From Otis tarda (Eukaryota > Chordata > Aves > Otidiformes > Otididae): 64,000 nt of DNA. Below are positions 54,301-63,229 of this stretch, piece by piece. Under the pieces are notes generated by a model. The model searched no databases. It was not told where the DNA came from and saw only the letters and a list, made by a program, of their open reading frames with translations. The translations under genes were made by a program, and so were the position numbers. The DNA is taken from the NCBI GenBank assembly GCA_026413225.1, contig CM048552.1, positions 59,845,001 to 59,909,000 of the forward strand, given 5' to 3'. Positions within the stretch are counted from its first letter, which is position 1. Every line of letters starts with the position of its first letter.

Positions 54301-57300
54301 AAATTGATCTCAGACTTTAAAGATTTATGTTACAGGACCGACCCAACACAGTAAGCCAGAGACAGTAGAGTACAAACCAGATGTTATCAGTACTACAAGA
54401 AGTGAGGCAGACAAACTATAAGGAGTTGAAGAGGAAATATGTCAATCACGATGACTCTACCATTTCAGGCAATAACATGGCTTATGAATAATATTCTTAC
54501 ATTTGGCTGCTGCTTCCTTTTTTCCCCTTCCTCCCCTAAACTCAGCATCTTCATCCAGTATAAAAAGCCAGTCTTGCTTGCTACTTTGGACAGACTTACT
54601 TTCTCTGTTCTGTCACCTAGGCAAACGGTGCTGTAGCTCCTTCCAGTTGCGCAATGCCATGGCTAACTAGGGAATCAGTACCGACAGATGTCTCCAGGCC
54701 ACAAACAGTGCTGTGATTTTCTCACCATTTAAAGTCTGCAAACAGCACAAATGTGTCACCACTTTAGAAGCAGGATTTGGGCCTGACAAGGTATAAATAA
54801 TAGAGAACAAAGCTATTAAATGACAAGAAAGTGGTTCTAAAAAAAAAAAAAAAACAAAAAAAAAAAACCAAAAAACAACAAACCAAAACCACCTTTCCTT
54901 TTTGTATTAGGACATTTGAGACTTAAGCTGAAGTGCCTGCTGTGCCACATCAAGAGGGAGACACCATGCCTGACACCTCTTTCCAAGGTGACTGCCCAGG
55001 CAAGTTACCAGATACTGGAGTTGATTCCAGCATGGACCTACAGAACCAACCGTTCGTGTCAACCACACCACGCTGCTGTGAACTGCTGCAGTTCTGAAGA
55101 CTCAACCTTTTCCAGCAAAACACTGTCAAAACTTCTTGGCTGGTTGAGACAAATATTTGAGATTTCTAAGAGCTGGTTAAGGTCCTCTGAAGCAACCACA
55201 TTGCCTTAATTTCAGCTGCTATTCCAGAACACAGTTACCTCTGGTTGGTAATTTCTATACTGTTTACACACACAAACTGCAAACAAGCTTTCAAAAATTT
55301 GTATTTTTATTAGCATATGACAAGTTTAGAAGGAACAGCACCAACTTGATCTGCCTGGTATCTGAGTAGATCTTACAGCACAACACTGGTTGCCAACTGA
55401 TTCATATCCATAGCATTCATCACACAGGCCAATGCAGACACATCCATCATCAAACAAAACAACCAGCACAAGTAACAGCTCACATTACGATCTTGTGGTT
55501 TTTATCATTCTGTGATGTATTAAAGTCCAGTGGCTACGTCCAGATAGGCAAACTTGATAGCATTACCTCTCTTCCTGCCTTCTAGAGGACACAGCCTACT
55601 TTCCTACTGGAGTTCAGTATTATAATCTCACTGCTGATTTAGTCAGCTTACAGTCTAAAGCATCATGATTTGATAGCCATATTATGACAGAACAACTTTT
55701 GCTGTCCGATTTACCCAATTCTACAGTCATCTGATTTACCCAGATTCTACAGTCAAGCTGTAGTTTTGTCCTTACTATCTTTCATATTTTACAGCGTGTC
55801 ACTGTTGTATACAGGTTGTCCTCTCCCTAACAGTATCCAACCCAGAAAAGCATAAAGCTCAGTTACGCCTACGTTACAATACAATTACACTGTAGCCACA
55901 ATCTTGCTGTAATTCTAAGGTCATGGCTGAAGCTGTGTGGTGAGGCAGAGAAAAAGACTTGCATTGATCTTTTACTCGCATGCTTGTAGATGTGAATGAC
56001 TGACAAAGCCTGTGAGGATTGCTGGAGTAAATAATTGAAAGAAAATTTACTCCTAGGCATGAACAAACCAAATATGCAGCAAGACACCTGTAAGATGTAT
56101 GTATTGCATTCATCAGCTTATAAGCTGATGGCAAGTTTCCAATAGCACCAGAAACCACAGACAAAGTACTGAAGTCCCTCTGCATTTGTGACTCTGATCA
56201 CATATGATTAATGTCTTTTCCAGTAAGGAAAGAACTCTACTAAAATGCAATTTAAAAAAAAAACAATTTTCTTTTTTAGAATAGAATTGCTAAGTCTGCT
56301 TACTGTCCTAAACCCTCCTTGATGAGGTTCATCCAACTTTAAGTTAATGTCACAGAAAGAACAACAATTTGCCCAGAAAATGTGTCAAGAATAATACCGT
56401 AAGTTTTATGTAACTTTCTCTGTTACTTTCATGCTGAACTGCATACATGCACACAAGACTGAAGTCAAGCTAAGAGGGCTTTTAAGTCATCTGTGTAATA
56501 AACAACTGTCTCAACACTATCCTACACAACTGATGGGTTTGTAAATGCAAAGGACAGAGAGACTTATCCCATCCATTTCTACCAGAAAGAGACTTAAAAC
56601 CTGAAAATAGTTAGATTTTGCACAAAATCATTGAAAGAATTGATGTGTCCAATATGAGACAAGCTACCCTTGCAGGAACGTTGCAATTCAGATTTCAAGC
56701 TTTGAGTTTATTTCAGAAATAGAGGAAACGTGCAACCTCATTCACTACTGAACATCTTCTGAATAAATATGCAAATTAGTCCAAAAACTAATTAGAAAAG
56801 AAAGGAAGGGTCTTTTCATTACATATTAGGAAAAAAACAAACACACACCCACCCAAGGGTAGCCCAAGCTTTAAATGCGAGGCTGTGAATGGATCTCCAG
56901 GGACCTGTTAAGCCCTAACACTTCTGTACAGCCCCATGCTGTAACACACAAACTTCTCCCATCTTAGGAACCTGACATGCACAGTACACATTCTGCTGAT
57001 TACAGCTACCTTCGGATTAACAGGCTTCTGTAGCTCTGCCTCCCTTACAGCTCCATAGCTTTCTTCTGTACTTATCCATTCATCTTAGTCTCTAATAATT
57101 ATTCTCTAAGTAACTAAATAGACAAGAAATTGATACCTGCTGAGAGGAGAAAAAAAATTGCGAAAATGTATTGCAAAATGTTTCTCTCAGATCCAGAAGA
57201 AAAGAATATCTTTACTCTATTCACCCACCCCAATTCTGTACCCAACAAAATTATTTATAGGCGTTTCTGTTACTACTTTTATTCAAGACAGAGCTTTTTG

Positions 57301-60300
57301 TTAGGCAGATCTGTTTTTCAGAAAAAAGGGGAATGGGTAGTTGTCACATCTCTTGCACTAAAGAAACAAAATTGAAAACAGAACTTCATAATCACTAATT
57401 GCACCCTTTCACAATGGCAGCTAAGTTAAGAGACTGCTTTTCCTTTGTTATACTTTGAACCAGAGCAGGTATGCAGCTTAATAGCCTATTTTACTTACTT
57501 TTCTTTTGTCTTCATCTACTGGGTCAAATCTGAAAACAGTCCGATTCTGTAAAAAAAAGAGAAGAGTTTGCATTTGCTACATGAACATCAGCTGCCAAGT
57601 AAATAACACCTGCCAAACTGTTATAAAACTTTAGGAGTCTGGTTAAAATCAGCTTCAGATAATGAGGCCATAATCATGTCAACTCATGTTCTTTCCCATT
57701 CTACACAACAGAAGAGCTTTAGTAAGCGGCTCCAACTAACGATTTCACAATTACCTCACTACTGGTGCAGAGCAAGACTTGACCTATGGGCTGTGTTTCT
57801 GATGCGAGTTAACAGCCTCTCATAGCACAATTTACAAAGTGAAAAACATTATAGCTACCGTCCTGTGTTTTACAGATACCTTATTACTCAGACTCTTCCC
57901 CAAGCAGTTCTTGTTTACAAGCTTTTGACTACACTTTAAAAAGTGCTCCACACTGGAACAACTGTAGCATGATCTTGCCCAGAAAACAAGTAGTACAAAT
58001 CAAATAAGACTCACCATAAAAACTACTAGTTTCCATATTGTAGCAATTTCCAAAACACATTACCAACGTATTTGTTTTCTCTGGTACAGTTAAACACAAG
58101 ATAGACATGGTCTAACAACGAGCACTTATTTCCTGTTAAACACTTTGAATAGTACTGAGTCTAGTTCTATGTTAGCATCCTGAAGTACGCAATTAGTGAA
58201 ATATTACTCGTATGACACAGAGTTTATTCTGCCAGTCAAAGAAAACAGCAGTAATATCAGAGGTATTTTAATGACATTTTAAAACTTCCAAGCTAGATGA
58301 ACAGCTTCTAAAGAATTTAAAATCTCAGTTTCTACTATTTCTGATACACAACTTGGTACACGATGCAAGTGACTGAAAAACAAAAGTGACCCTCCAGAGC
58401 ACATGAGTGGGCTTCTTACCTTTCATGACACAAGGTCACAATTTCACAGAAAGGCCTTGGACATCTATCCTACCAGTATCAGTTAAATCCTTGAGGATGG
58501 TAGGAAATTTATTCCTCTCCTTTCTCTTACAGGGCTCCCGATAACACTATTGAATCACACAAGTTCAGCAAAATGCCAGCCAAAAACAGGTGAACATTAA
58601 CTGATGAGCAATTAACCAAGAGAAGGCAATCTCTGAATTTGCACATGAACATTTTTGAAAATTTACAAAAGAAATGTAGTGACAGTAAGTAGTCTAAGTG
58701 CTGGAGGAACAGAGATCTGGAATAATCACTGTAAATGGGACAGCATAGGGGAGCAAGAACAGACCTATTCATTCATCTCATTACAGTTGTCCTATAGCCA
58801 CCTGCACTTTAGAACTACACTTAATCCAACCTTTCTCTTCAATAAAGCATATTTAATTTGTTATTTGGAAAAAAAACCTAAGGAAACCTAAAGCCCAGAA
58901 GAGGCACGGGTGAAGATCGGGAACCTGGAGTACTGTGCCCAGTCTTTGCTGGCCCACAGGCAACATATCCAAGTCAGTAACACACTGCATATAAAGACAG
59001 ATGTAGGAAACATTAAGGCAAGCCTCTTAACAAGAAACACAGTAAGAGAAAAGTCACATTGAGATAGTATTAAAAGATTCTCATCCCACTTCAAAAGAAG
59101 TATTTAGTGACACATGTAACTCCAAGACTTCATTCAGACTTGAAATGACAAAATAGAAACCAGACCAGCTCATACTCTGTCCTTCACCATTCAACTTAAG
59201 CCTAATAATTAATCTGAAGAAGCTGCTGAGAAGGCATAAAAACTGTACATCAAAATTAAGAAATGATATTTGTTTGCGCTTTTTGGCTGAACACATTTAA
59301 CAAAGGGTCATTTTCAAGAGTAAAGACGGGAGATAAAACATTCCCTCAAAGTCCTTCCTCTGTACCTTAGATGTCAGCAAAGTTAAAACAGTTAGATGGG
59401 TGTAATGAACTCTAGACCAACCAATCCTTCAAAGTGTCCTGCAGCTGTCACCGATCTCTACATTTGAATTCCATGGGCACAAAGGCAGCCTGCGTAAAGA
59501 CTGTTGCTCAAGCTTCTAGAAACTCAACTTTAAGTGAACATCAGTTGTTGCCATTGTTACACTCAAAACTCATTGCACGTAATACAGCAAACTTGAAGCC
59601 CTCCTATTCATTTGGCTTCTCCCCTAATCACAGAGCTAGGAATCTTTAAAAACCTGAATGTTTGTTTCCATAACAGATTCAAAAATTTCAGCAAATAGTT
59701 AGTTCAACCCAACTGCATTTAAATTACATTCAAAACCAAACTCCAAGTAAGCGCCAGCTTTGTGAACCTACGTGCCAGTCACAGAAGCATCTACAGAAGT
59801 GACAGACACCTGATAGGTTGAGATGTGATCTTCAGAAGTGGACTACACACTGCTCTATTGAAATTTAGGTGTCGAAATGTCCCTATCGAGGATGGGGGAA
59901 ATAAAATCCACCTAAAACTTAGCCTTACTCCAATTTCTACTTCCCAACATTATCAGGAAAACTCTGGCTTAGCATACACATATGACACCGTAATGGCAGC
60001 GGACACTAGCTGCTCTTTAATACTCATCAGCATTAAAAGCTCAACCTGTCTTAACCCTGCTTTTAGCTGACTCCCCTTTTCCCTTCGCTTGGCCAGAAAC
60101 GCAGCAAAATCAAGGCAGGTATGGCAGTCCATTTTACACACACTCCCTCTCACTACAAGGCTTCTCCTTTGCCCATGGACAGGGTCACTGCTGAAGCGAC
60201 GCAAAGGCCTCTGTCCCACAGGCCACCTAGACCTGGTGACAAAGGACTGCTCAAGAAGTCACAGGAGGGCCGCAAAGGTGATCAGAGGGCTGGAGCACCT

Positions 60301-61259
60301 CTCCTATAAGGACAGGCTGAGAGAGCTGGGACTGTTCAGCCTGGAGAAGAGGAGGCTCCTCTGGTACAGTTAAACACAAGATAGACGTGGTTTATAGCGG
60401 TCTTCCAGTACCTAAAGGGGGCCTACAGGAAAAATGGGGAGAAACTCTTCAGTAGGGCCTGCTGTGATAGGACTAGGGGTAATGATTTCAAAATAGAGGG
60501 AGGTAGATTCAGATTAGACATTAGGAAAAAAATTTTTTACAACGAGGGTGGTAGAGCACTGGAACAGGTTGCCCAGAGAGGTGGTGGAAGCCCCATCCCT
60601 GGAAACATTCAAGGCCAGGTTGGACGGGGCTCTGAGCAACCTGATCTGGTTGGAGATGTCCCTGCTTCTTGCAGGGGGGTTGGACTAGGTGACCTTTAAA
60701 GGTCTCTTCCAACCCAAACCACTTCATGATTCTGTAAGTCACAGGTGACCAGGTACACAATGTCGTTATCCCAGAGACCTTGTGTTTTTCTCTCCAGCCT
60801 CCTCCCAGAGGTGTGTGCAGGTTACAAGATTTGTGAGGCAAACGTACGCTACAGAGCAGCAGTTTTTACAGCCTGATGGCCAACAGCCCGCTCTGCTACA
60901 CGTCAGGCCAGTAAAGTGGAGGCAAGGCGGAGGGCGCGGGGGGACCAAGCCCGGCAGCGAGCCTCATGTACCGGCGGCACGGCTGGGTCTGCGCCCCGGG
61001 CAGGCCTGTTTTCCTCCGGGCGCTGCCCTCACTCACCACCCACGCCCGGGGGGGGCAGCGGCGGGAGCCCCGGCCAGGGGAGCGGGACCCGCCGCGGAAG
61101 AGGGGGGTGCAGAGGGGCCGGCTCGCGCCGCCGGGGGAAGACGCTCGCCCGCCCTCCTCAACGGCCCGTTACCTCCTCGTTGTACCGCACCAGGACCCGC
61201 TCCACCGCCTGGGCGCCACCTCGCCCCTCCACGGCCTCCAGCACCGCGCCCAGCTCCAT
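24260..61259 (-). CDS. RIC8B: RIC8B, Ric-8B/synembryn-B, complete ten-exon coding region (genomic span)
   Basis: The ten exons join as complement of 24260-24371, 32215-32334, 34823-34967, 35121-35265, 37818-37913, 38254-38407, 43119-43213, 46299-46907, 57499-57546 and 61173-61259. This gives 1611 nt, or 536 residues plus TAA. Every intron has GT-AG ends and all phases agree. The protein matches my memory of vertebrate Ric-8B almost throughout, for example [54 protein letters not shown] and [20 protein letters not shown]. Family knowledge: Ric-8B is a cytosolic armadillo-like superhelical protein that folds and stabilises nascent Gs/Golf alpha subunits and acts as their nucleotide exchange factor; it matters in olfactory signalling. 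The acidic stretch [12 protein letters not shown] (residues 443-454) corresponds to the CK2-phosphorylated segment of Ric-8A, with S444 and T449 in the equivalent places. I prefer RIC8B over the paralogue RIC8A because exon 3 and the C-terminus ([16 protein letters not shown]) follow the B form. No disabling change was seen. Confidence 0.96.
24372..32214 (-). other. RIC8B intron 9
   Basis: 7,843 bp with donor GTATTG and acceptor CTCTTACAG. No repeat element is recognised. A homeodomain-type motif cluster lies at about 24.93-25.08 kb, only 0.6 kb from exon 10. A run of T is at 28854-28867. Confidence 0.8.
32215..32334 (-). CDS. RIC8B: RIC8B coding exon 9, frame-neutral cassette (residues 460-499)
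   Basis: This 120-nt exon is phase 2 at both ends. It encodes [20 protein letters not shown], then [19 protein letters not shown], plus the split codons N460 and R500. Skipping it joins KP-K directly to DELIKPMG, exactly the arrangement of the shorter mammalian isoform. Known biology: a Ric-8B form lacking exon 9 is described in mouse, with altered G-alpha activity. The homologous segment in Ric-8A ([20 protein letters not shown]) is constitutive. The acceptor TTTTTCCACCTCCAG is good and the donor CAG|GTATTG is fair. Confidence 0.95.
32335..34822 (-). other. RIC8B intron 8
   Basis: 2,488 bp containing the sense-oriented CR1 at 33.3-33.6 kb. Otherwise AT-rich, with nothing recognised. Confidence 0.8.
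33308..33602 (-). mobile_element. CR1 LINE 3' end in RIC8B intron 8
   Basis: It starts with aatcatagaatcacagaata, carries the hairpin ccccctgcaagaagcaggg, and ends at caggccctgctaaaaagttt. It lies in the same transcriptional sense as RIC8B. Sequence features place it in the same subfamily as the copies at 16, 20.7 and 60.3 kb. Confidence 0.93.
34823..34967 (-). CDS. RIC8B: RIC8B coding exon 8 (residues 412-459 plus two bases of 460)
   Basis: This 145-nt exon encodes [20 protein letters not shown], then [20 protein letters not shown] and EEYKSAKP. It includes the acidic CK2-type segment (S444 and T449) that, when phosphorylated in the paralogue Ric-8A, boosts G-alpha chaperoning. The donor AAA|GTACAG is non-optimal. 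It leaves AA in phase 2, which can join either exon 9 (giving N460) or exon 10 (giving K). Confidence 0.96.
35121..35265 (-). CDS. RIC8B: RIC8B coding exon 7 (residues 364-411 plus one base of 412)
   Basis: This 145-nt exon encodes [20 protein letters not shown], then [20 protein letters not shown] and LFVLCKER, leaving a single G of a split valine codon (phase 1 out). The donor is GAG|GTAAAA. The sequence is among the most conserved in the Ric-8 family. It is separated from exon 8 by an intron of only 153 bp. Confidence 0.96.
35266..37817 (-). other. RIC8B intron 6
   Basis: 2,552 bp. The 144-codon plus-strand frame at 36931-37365 is antisense to the intron and has no recognisable protein. 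No repeats are recognised. Confidence 0.8.
37818..37913 (-). CDS. RIC8B: RIC8B coding exon 6 (residues 332-363)
   Basis: This 96-nt exon is phase 0 at both ends and encodes [20 protein letters not shown] followed by [12 protein letters not shown]. It is part of the helical core. The acceptor is TTTTGTTTTAG and the donor CAG|GTAAGT, both strong. It aligns with human [20 protein letters not shown] and what follows, differing mainly at C350 (human S). Confidence 0.96.
37914..38253 (-). other. RIC8B intron 5
   Basis: 340 bp, donor GTATGG and acceptor TTTTAG. Nothing else is visible. Confidence 0.85.
38254..38407 (-). CDS. RIC8B: RIC8B coding exon 5 (residues 280-331)
   Basis: This 154-nt exon completes S280 and encodes [18 protein letters not shown], the short loop [11 protein letters not shown] (299-309), then [20 protein letters not shown] and DK. 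It enters in phase 2 and leaves in phase 0, with donor AAG|GTATGG and acceptor GTTTCAG. In the human protein as I remember it, the loop is about 36 residues, so this one is about 25 shorter, with no sign of a broken frame. Confidence 0.95.
38408..43118 (-). other. RIC8B intron 4
   Basis: 4,711 bp with a non-optimal donor (GTTGGT). It contains the G-quadruplex-type run at 42578-42600 next to an A/C-rich tract. No gene or transposon is recognised. Confidence 0.8.
42578..42600 (+). repeat. G-run with single-T interruptions, in RIC8B intron 4
   Basis: G9-T-G6-T-G5 followed by A. Continuous G runs with one-base loops are a strong G-quadruplex prediction. The G-rich strand is the template strand for RIC8B, so the pre-mRNA carries the C-rich complement. 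Confidence 0.8.
43119..43213 (-). CDS. RIC8B: RIC8B coding exon 4 (residues 249-279 plus two bases of 280)
   Basis: This 95-nt exon encodes [20 protein letters not shown] and then [11 protein letters not shown], leaving AG of a split serine codon (phase 0 in, phase 2 out). It corresponds to human [31 protein letters not shown]. Its splice sites are the weakest in the gene: the acceptor ends in TTTATATAG with almost no pyrimidine tract, and the donor is CAG|GTTGGT. Skipping would shift the frame. Confidence 0.95.
44400..44425. repeat. Poly(A) tract, RIC8B intron 3
   Basis: 26 consecutive A. No recognisable element or processed gene precedes it. Confidence 0.85.
45456..45477. repeat. Poly(A) tract, RIC8B intron 3
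   Basis: 22 consecutive A, the second long A run within 1.1 kb in this intron. No upstream retrocopy is recognised. Confidence 0.85.
46299..46907 (-). CDS. RIC8B: RIC8B coding exon 3 (residues 46-248)
   Basis: This large 609-nt exon encodes 203 residues, phase 0 at both ends. It runs from [13 protein letters not shown], through [22 protein letters not shown], to the end at DSWNVHSK with donor AAG|GTAAGG. It carries the first armadillo-like helical repeats, including [20 protein letters not shown] and [20 protein letters not shown], which are near-invariant in Ric-8B. The acceptor follows a T-rich, G-interrupted tract ending in GCATAG. This exon alone is enough to identify the gene. Confidence 0.97.
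54839..54890. repeat. A-rich low-complexity tract, RIC8B intron 2
   Basis: Runs of A broken by single C or CC for about 50 bp. Low complexity. Confidence 0.85.
55708..55759 (+). repeat. Tandem duplication of about 25 bp in RIC8B intron 2
   Basis: gatttacccaattctacagt (from 55708) is repeated at once as gatttacccagattctacag (from 55733), with one inserted G and a diverged end (catct versus caagct). A recent small tandem duplication, probably from replication slippage. Confidence 0.8.
57499..57546 (-). CDS. RIC8B: RIC8B coding exon 2 (residues 30-45)
   Basis: This 48-nt microexon encodes [16 protein letters not shown], phase 0 at both ends. The acceptor TTTTTTTTACAG and donor AAA|GTAAGT are both strong. 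It matches the human segment HRATFKFESTDEDKRK that precedes KLCEG. It is too short for an ORF scan and was found from its splice sites and homology. Skipping it would keep the frame but remove the acidic/basic linker between the first helix and the armadillo body. Confidence 0.93.
58079..58111 (+). repeat. Intron-1 copy of a 33-bp direct duplication (probable source)
   Basis: This 33-bp segment begins ctctggtacagttaaacaca and ends atagacatggt. It recurs at 60359-60391 with a single difference (A58107 versus G60387). It sits in ordinary intronic sequence of RIC8B, whereas the other copy interrupts a CR1, so this is the likely template. Confidence 0.85.
60254..60735 (+). mobile_element. CR1 LINE 3' region in RIC8B intron 1, carrying a foreign 33-bp insert
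   Basis: This is the longest CR1 piece in the window. It runs from about gggccgcaaaggtgatcaga, through ctggagcacctctcc, gttcagcctggagaag and cttccagtacctaaaggggg, to the hairpin and a decayed terminus (cttcatgattctgtaag). It is antisense to RIC8B. Between ggaggctcc and ttatagcgg, where other copies have about nine bases (aaggagaac in the copy at 20.7 kb), it carries 33 bp that also occur at 58079-58111. Confidence 0.92.
60359..60391 (+). repeat. Copied 33-bp segment embedded in CR1
   Basis: Same orientation as 58079-58111 and 2,280 bp away. It replaces about nine CR1 bases rather than adding to them, and there are no flanking duplications. This points to a repair- or replication-templated filler rather than a mobile insertion (inference). 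Confidence 0.85.
61173..61259 (-). CDS. RIC8B: RIC8B coding exon 1 (residues 1-29)
   Basis: This exon encodes [12 protein letters not shown]... and ends ...VRYNEE with donor GAG|GTAACG, phase 0. The ATG has G at -3 and G at +4, a strong initiation context. Upstream, the frame stays open without another ATG until an in-frame TGA at 61353-61355, which supports this start. The segment [15 protein letters not shown] aligns with the human N-terminus around AIERVLRDYSDK as I remember it. The 5' UTR and transcription start lie in the CpG-rich sequence between 61260 and about 61500 and cannot be fixed by eye. Confidence 0.9.
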
Positions 61260-61347
61260 GCCCGCCGCCGGCCGCCACCCTCCCCGCTCCGCCGGCAGCA
61301 GCCGCCGCCGCCCCGCCGCGCCCTGACCTCCTACCCCCCGCCCCACC

Positions 61348-61365
61348 TGACGTCACGTGACGTAA
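61348..61365. promoter_or_regulatory. Palindromic CRE / E-box / CRE-like element
   Basis: The sequence TGACGTCACGTGACGTAA holds a perfect CREB/ATF site (TGACGTCA, 61348-61355), a perfect CACGTG E-box (61354-61359) and a second CRE-like site (TGACGTAA, 61358-61365). It is an inverted repeat around the E-box centre with one unmatched pair. It lies about 90-105 bp upstream of the RIC8B ATG, so it is in or beside the core promoter. CREB/ATF and USF/MYC-type factors would compete for the overlapping bases (inference). Confidence 0.7.
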
Positions 61366-61422
61366 CAGGACGCAACGCTAGCCTTAGAAACCGCCCGGAC
61401 TGGCAGGCAGCGCTCGCGCGCT

Positions 61423-61469
61423 ATTGGCTGGAGGGGGCGGCCGCTTGCACAACCGAGCGTTCCCATTGG
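61423..61469 (-). promoter_or_regulatory. Two inverted CCAAT boxes with a GC box between
   Basis: ATTGG at 61423-61427 and 61465-61469 reads CCAAT on the RIC8B strand, both followed by GC/CTG in the NF-Y-like context ATTGGCTG. A GC box, GGGGGCGG, sits at 61433-61440. Placed 160-210 bp upstream of the ATG, this is a usual arrangement for a TATA-less promoter. Confidence 0.6.
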
Positions 61470-61514
61470 CTGCCCTTCCGCCCGGTCCCGTCAGCAGGAG
61501 AGGGCGGCCAGACG

Positions 61515-61534
61515 ACTACGCCTCCCAGCATGCC
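61515..61534 (+). promoter_or_regulatory. ZNF143/THAP11-type site
   Basis: ACTACGCCTCCCAGCATGCC matches the long ZNF143 (SBS) consensus ACTACAnnTCCCAGnnTGC with one difference (G for A). Sites of this kind are common near start sites of housekeeping and bidirectional promoters. It lies about 260 bp upstream of the RIC8B ATG. Confidence 0.6.
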
Positions 61535-63229
61535 AAGCGGCCCGTCGGACCATGTGTGGGGCCCTGGTGCCGCGAGGCACGGTGGTTGCTGTAGTTTGCC
61601 CTGGGCAGCCCTGGCGGCGCCGGGACGGAGGGGCGGCGGGGGCAGGATGAGGTGGCAGGGGTTCGAGTCCCGGGTGGCCGGAGTGCCCTTGGGTTGCTCC
61701 GTGCAACCCGACGCATGCCCTCCTCTTAAGGCCTTGTCGTAACGTCTGACAGCAAAGCAAAACCGTTTTTCTCAAGTCCAGGCCACCAGAGTGGTGGTGG
61801 TGGTGCTGGTAGACGAAAATTCTCCGTTTCCACTTGGAGACAAAACTCCCCACCCCGAGGAATAGCATGGCTGCCTTCTCCAAACTGCCCACATAACCAT
61901 TCATAGAGGGGTCGATATGTTTTTTGGAGGATGTTGATGTGGGTGTCAACAACCAAGGCGGTGCGGAGGAGAGACGCCAGCACCGGGCCGCTGCCGGGTT
62001 TGTGTGCGGGAGGTGGCGGGAGGGGATGGGCGAGCTGTGCCACTGCAGTGCTCTGCCACGCCTCAGGTTTAAACCACAGCTGAGAAGACAACTGGTATTT
62101 CCATACTCAGGGTGCCCTGTAATCAAAAATTGACTGCCCAGATAGCAGGAAATGATATATTGAAGTTAACAAAAAACCCACGATAGTAAAACTTCAGAGG
62201 GAGCTGTGGTCAGTCTTTCCTTGAAATATTCATTCCTTCAGAGATACTCCGTGGTCACAAAGAGAAACCTTCCATCTCATGAACGATCAGCTCCATGGTG
62301 GAAAATACCACCGGGGCAGGGAGGTTTCGTCTGCAGCGGGACAGTGGCTCCAAAGAGCGCTGAAGGTGCTACGACATGTCGGCGTATGCCTGTGTGTGTT
62401 TAAGGTGCAGACCCAAACTAGGATCTGAATTTTCTAGGTGGGGTTTCTGGCCACAATGAGTTGAGCTGAGATATGAAACCAGAACAAAACAGTCGTTAGA
62501 TGGCGAGGACAAAATCCAGCCCAAAGTCCATAACTGTTTCTTCTAAGCCAGGTCCATATATATACTAATGCAGCTTTTGAGAGAAACCCAGTAAAAATAA
62601 TCCTTTGTTTGTTTCATTTACGATTCTATCATAAAGCACAAGCCTGCTTAGATTTACTTCACAGCACAGCGAAACACCTGGTTTGCTTGTATGTTGACCA
62701 TTACTTTTTTTTTTTTATTAAAAAACCCTAAAAAATGAAGACTACAAAACCATTACTGCCCTTTGAAGGCACATTGTTATTCATCATTAGCGTATTTTAG
62801 TTTCCACTTTAGGTAGTGTATGAAGGATTAGGATTTCAATGAAAGAGGGGGACAGAATAAATTGCATCCTCTACCAAAGAACTGCCAGACCTTTTCAGAT
62901 GGGTGCATACTGTGAGCCCTTCCCATGTTAGTCAGCTTTATCTAAACCTTCCAAAGCAATGTCTGCCCCTGAATTTCATGGGCTTCAGGGTCAGTCACAA
63001 CAGAATTGTGGGGCTGGGGAGGTCAGAGGCCATTTTTGTCAAAGGGTAGTGACCTTAGCAGCAAGAGGTAGCCTGACAAATCAGGATTCATGCTAGTGAA
63101 CAGAGTTCTCACTGCTCTTCCCCCGCTGAGTCTTTTTTTCTACCTGGTAATGAAAAATCTTGAAGAACTGTAATGGATTTTTATATGCCTACATACATAT
63201 ATGTTGTATGTGTGTAGACATCGATTTAA

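Larger units (their letters stand above)
46908..57498 (-). other. RIC8B intron 2
   Basis: 10,591 bp, the largest intron. AT-rich, with no recognisable repeat family or nested gene. The small tandem duplication at 55.7 kb and the A-rich tract at 54.84 kb are the only structured items noted. Confidence 0.8.
57547..61172 (-). other. RIC8B intron 1
   Basis: 3,626 bp. It contains both copies of the 33-bp duplication and the antisense CR1, and its first 260 bp belong to the CpG-rich promoter block. Confidence 0.8.
60910..61690. promoter_or_regulatory. RIC8B: CpG-rich promoter region of RIC8B
   Basis: A sharply GC- and CpG-rich block surrounds exon 1, in contrast to AT-rich introns and flank. It has no TATA box at an obvious position. 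It contains GC boxes, two CCAAT boxes, a CRE/E-box palindrome and a ZNF143-like site, consistent with a broad housekeeping-type promoter. Long open frames here on both strands are low-complexity G/A/P/R-rich consequences of base composition. Whether it also drives a plus-strand transcript is not visible. The boundaries are estimates by eye. Confidence 0.85.

Noticed and set aside
58925-58975. Possible decayed CR1 piece (ggagtactgtgcccagtctt resembles the CR1 segment ggagtactgtgtccag)
   Set aside because: Only about 30-50 bp with gaps and no flanking CR1 match; too weak to annotate without an alignment.
61660-61670. GGTTCGAGTCC, a perfect Pol III B-box and T-loop sequence
   Set aside because: No A box at the right distance, no acceptor stem pairing and no T run after it; a chance match in GC-rich sequence.
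60782-61742. Long plus-strand open frames of 192 and 258 codons over the promoter
   Set aside because: They are P/R/G/A-rich, overlap each other in different frames, run through RIC8B exon 1 antisense and have no motif. They are explained by lack of AT-rich stops in a CpG island.
61491-62126. Minus-strand open frame of 211 codons upstream of RIC8B
   Set aside because: No recognisable domain; half of it is low-complexity proline/histidine/serine from GC-rich or GGT-repeat sequence. Without conservation or splice context it is not called a gene.
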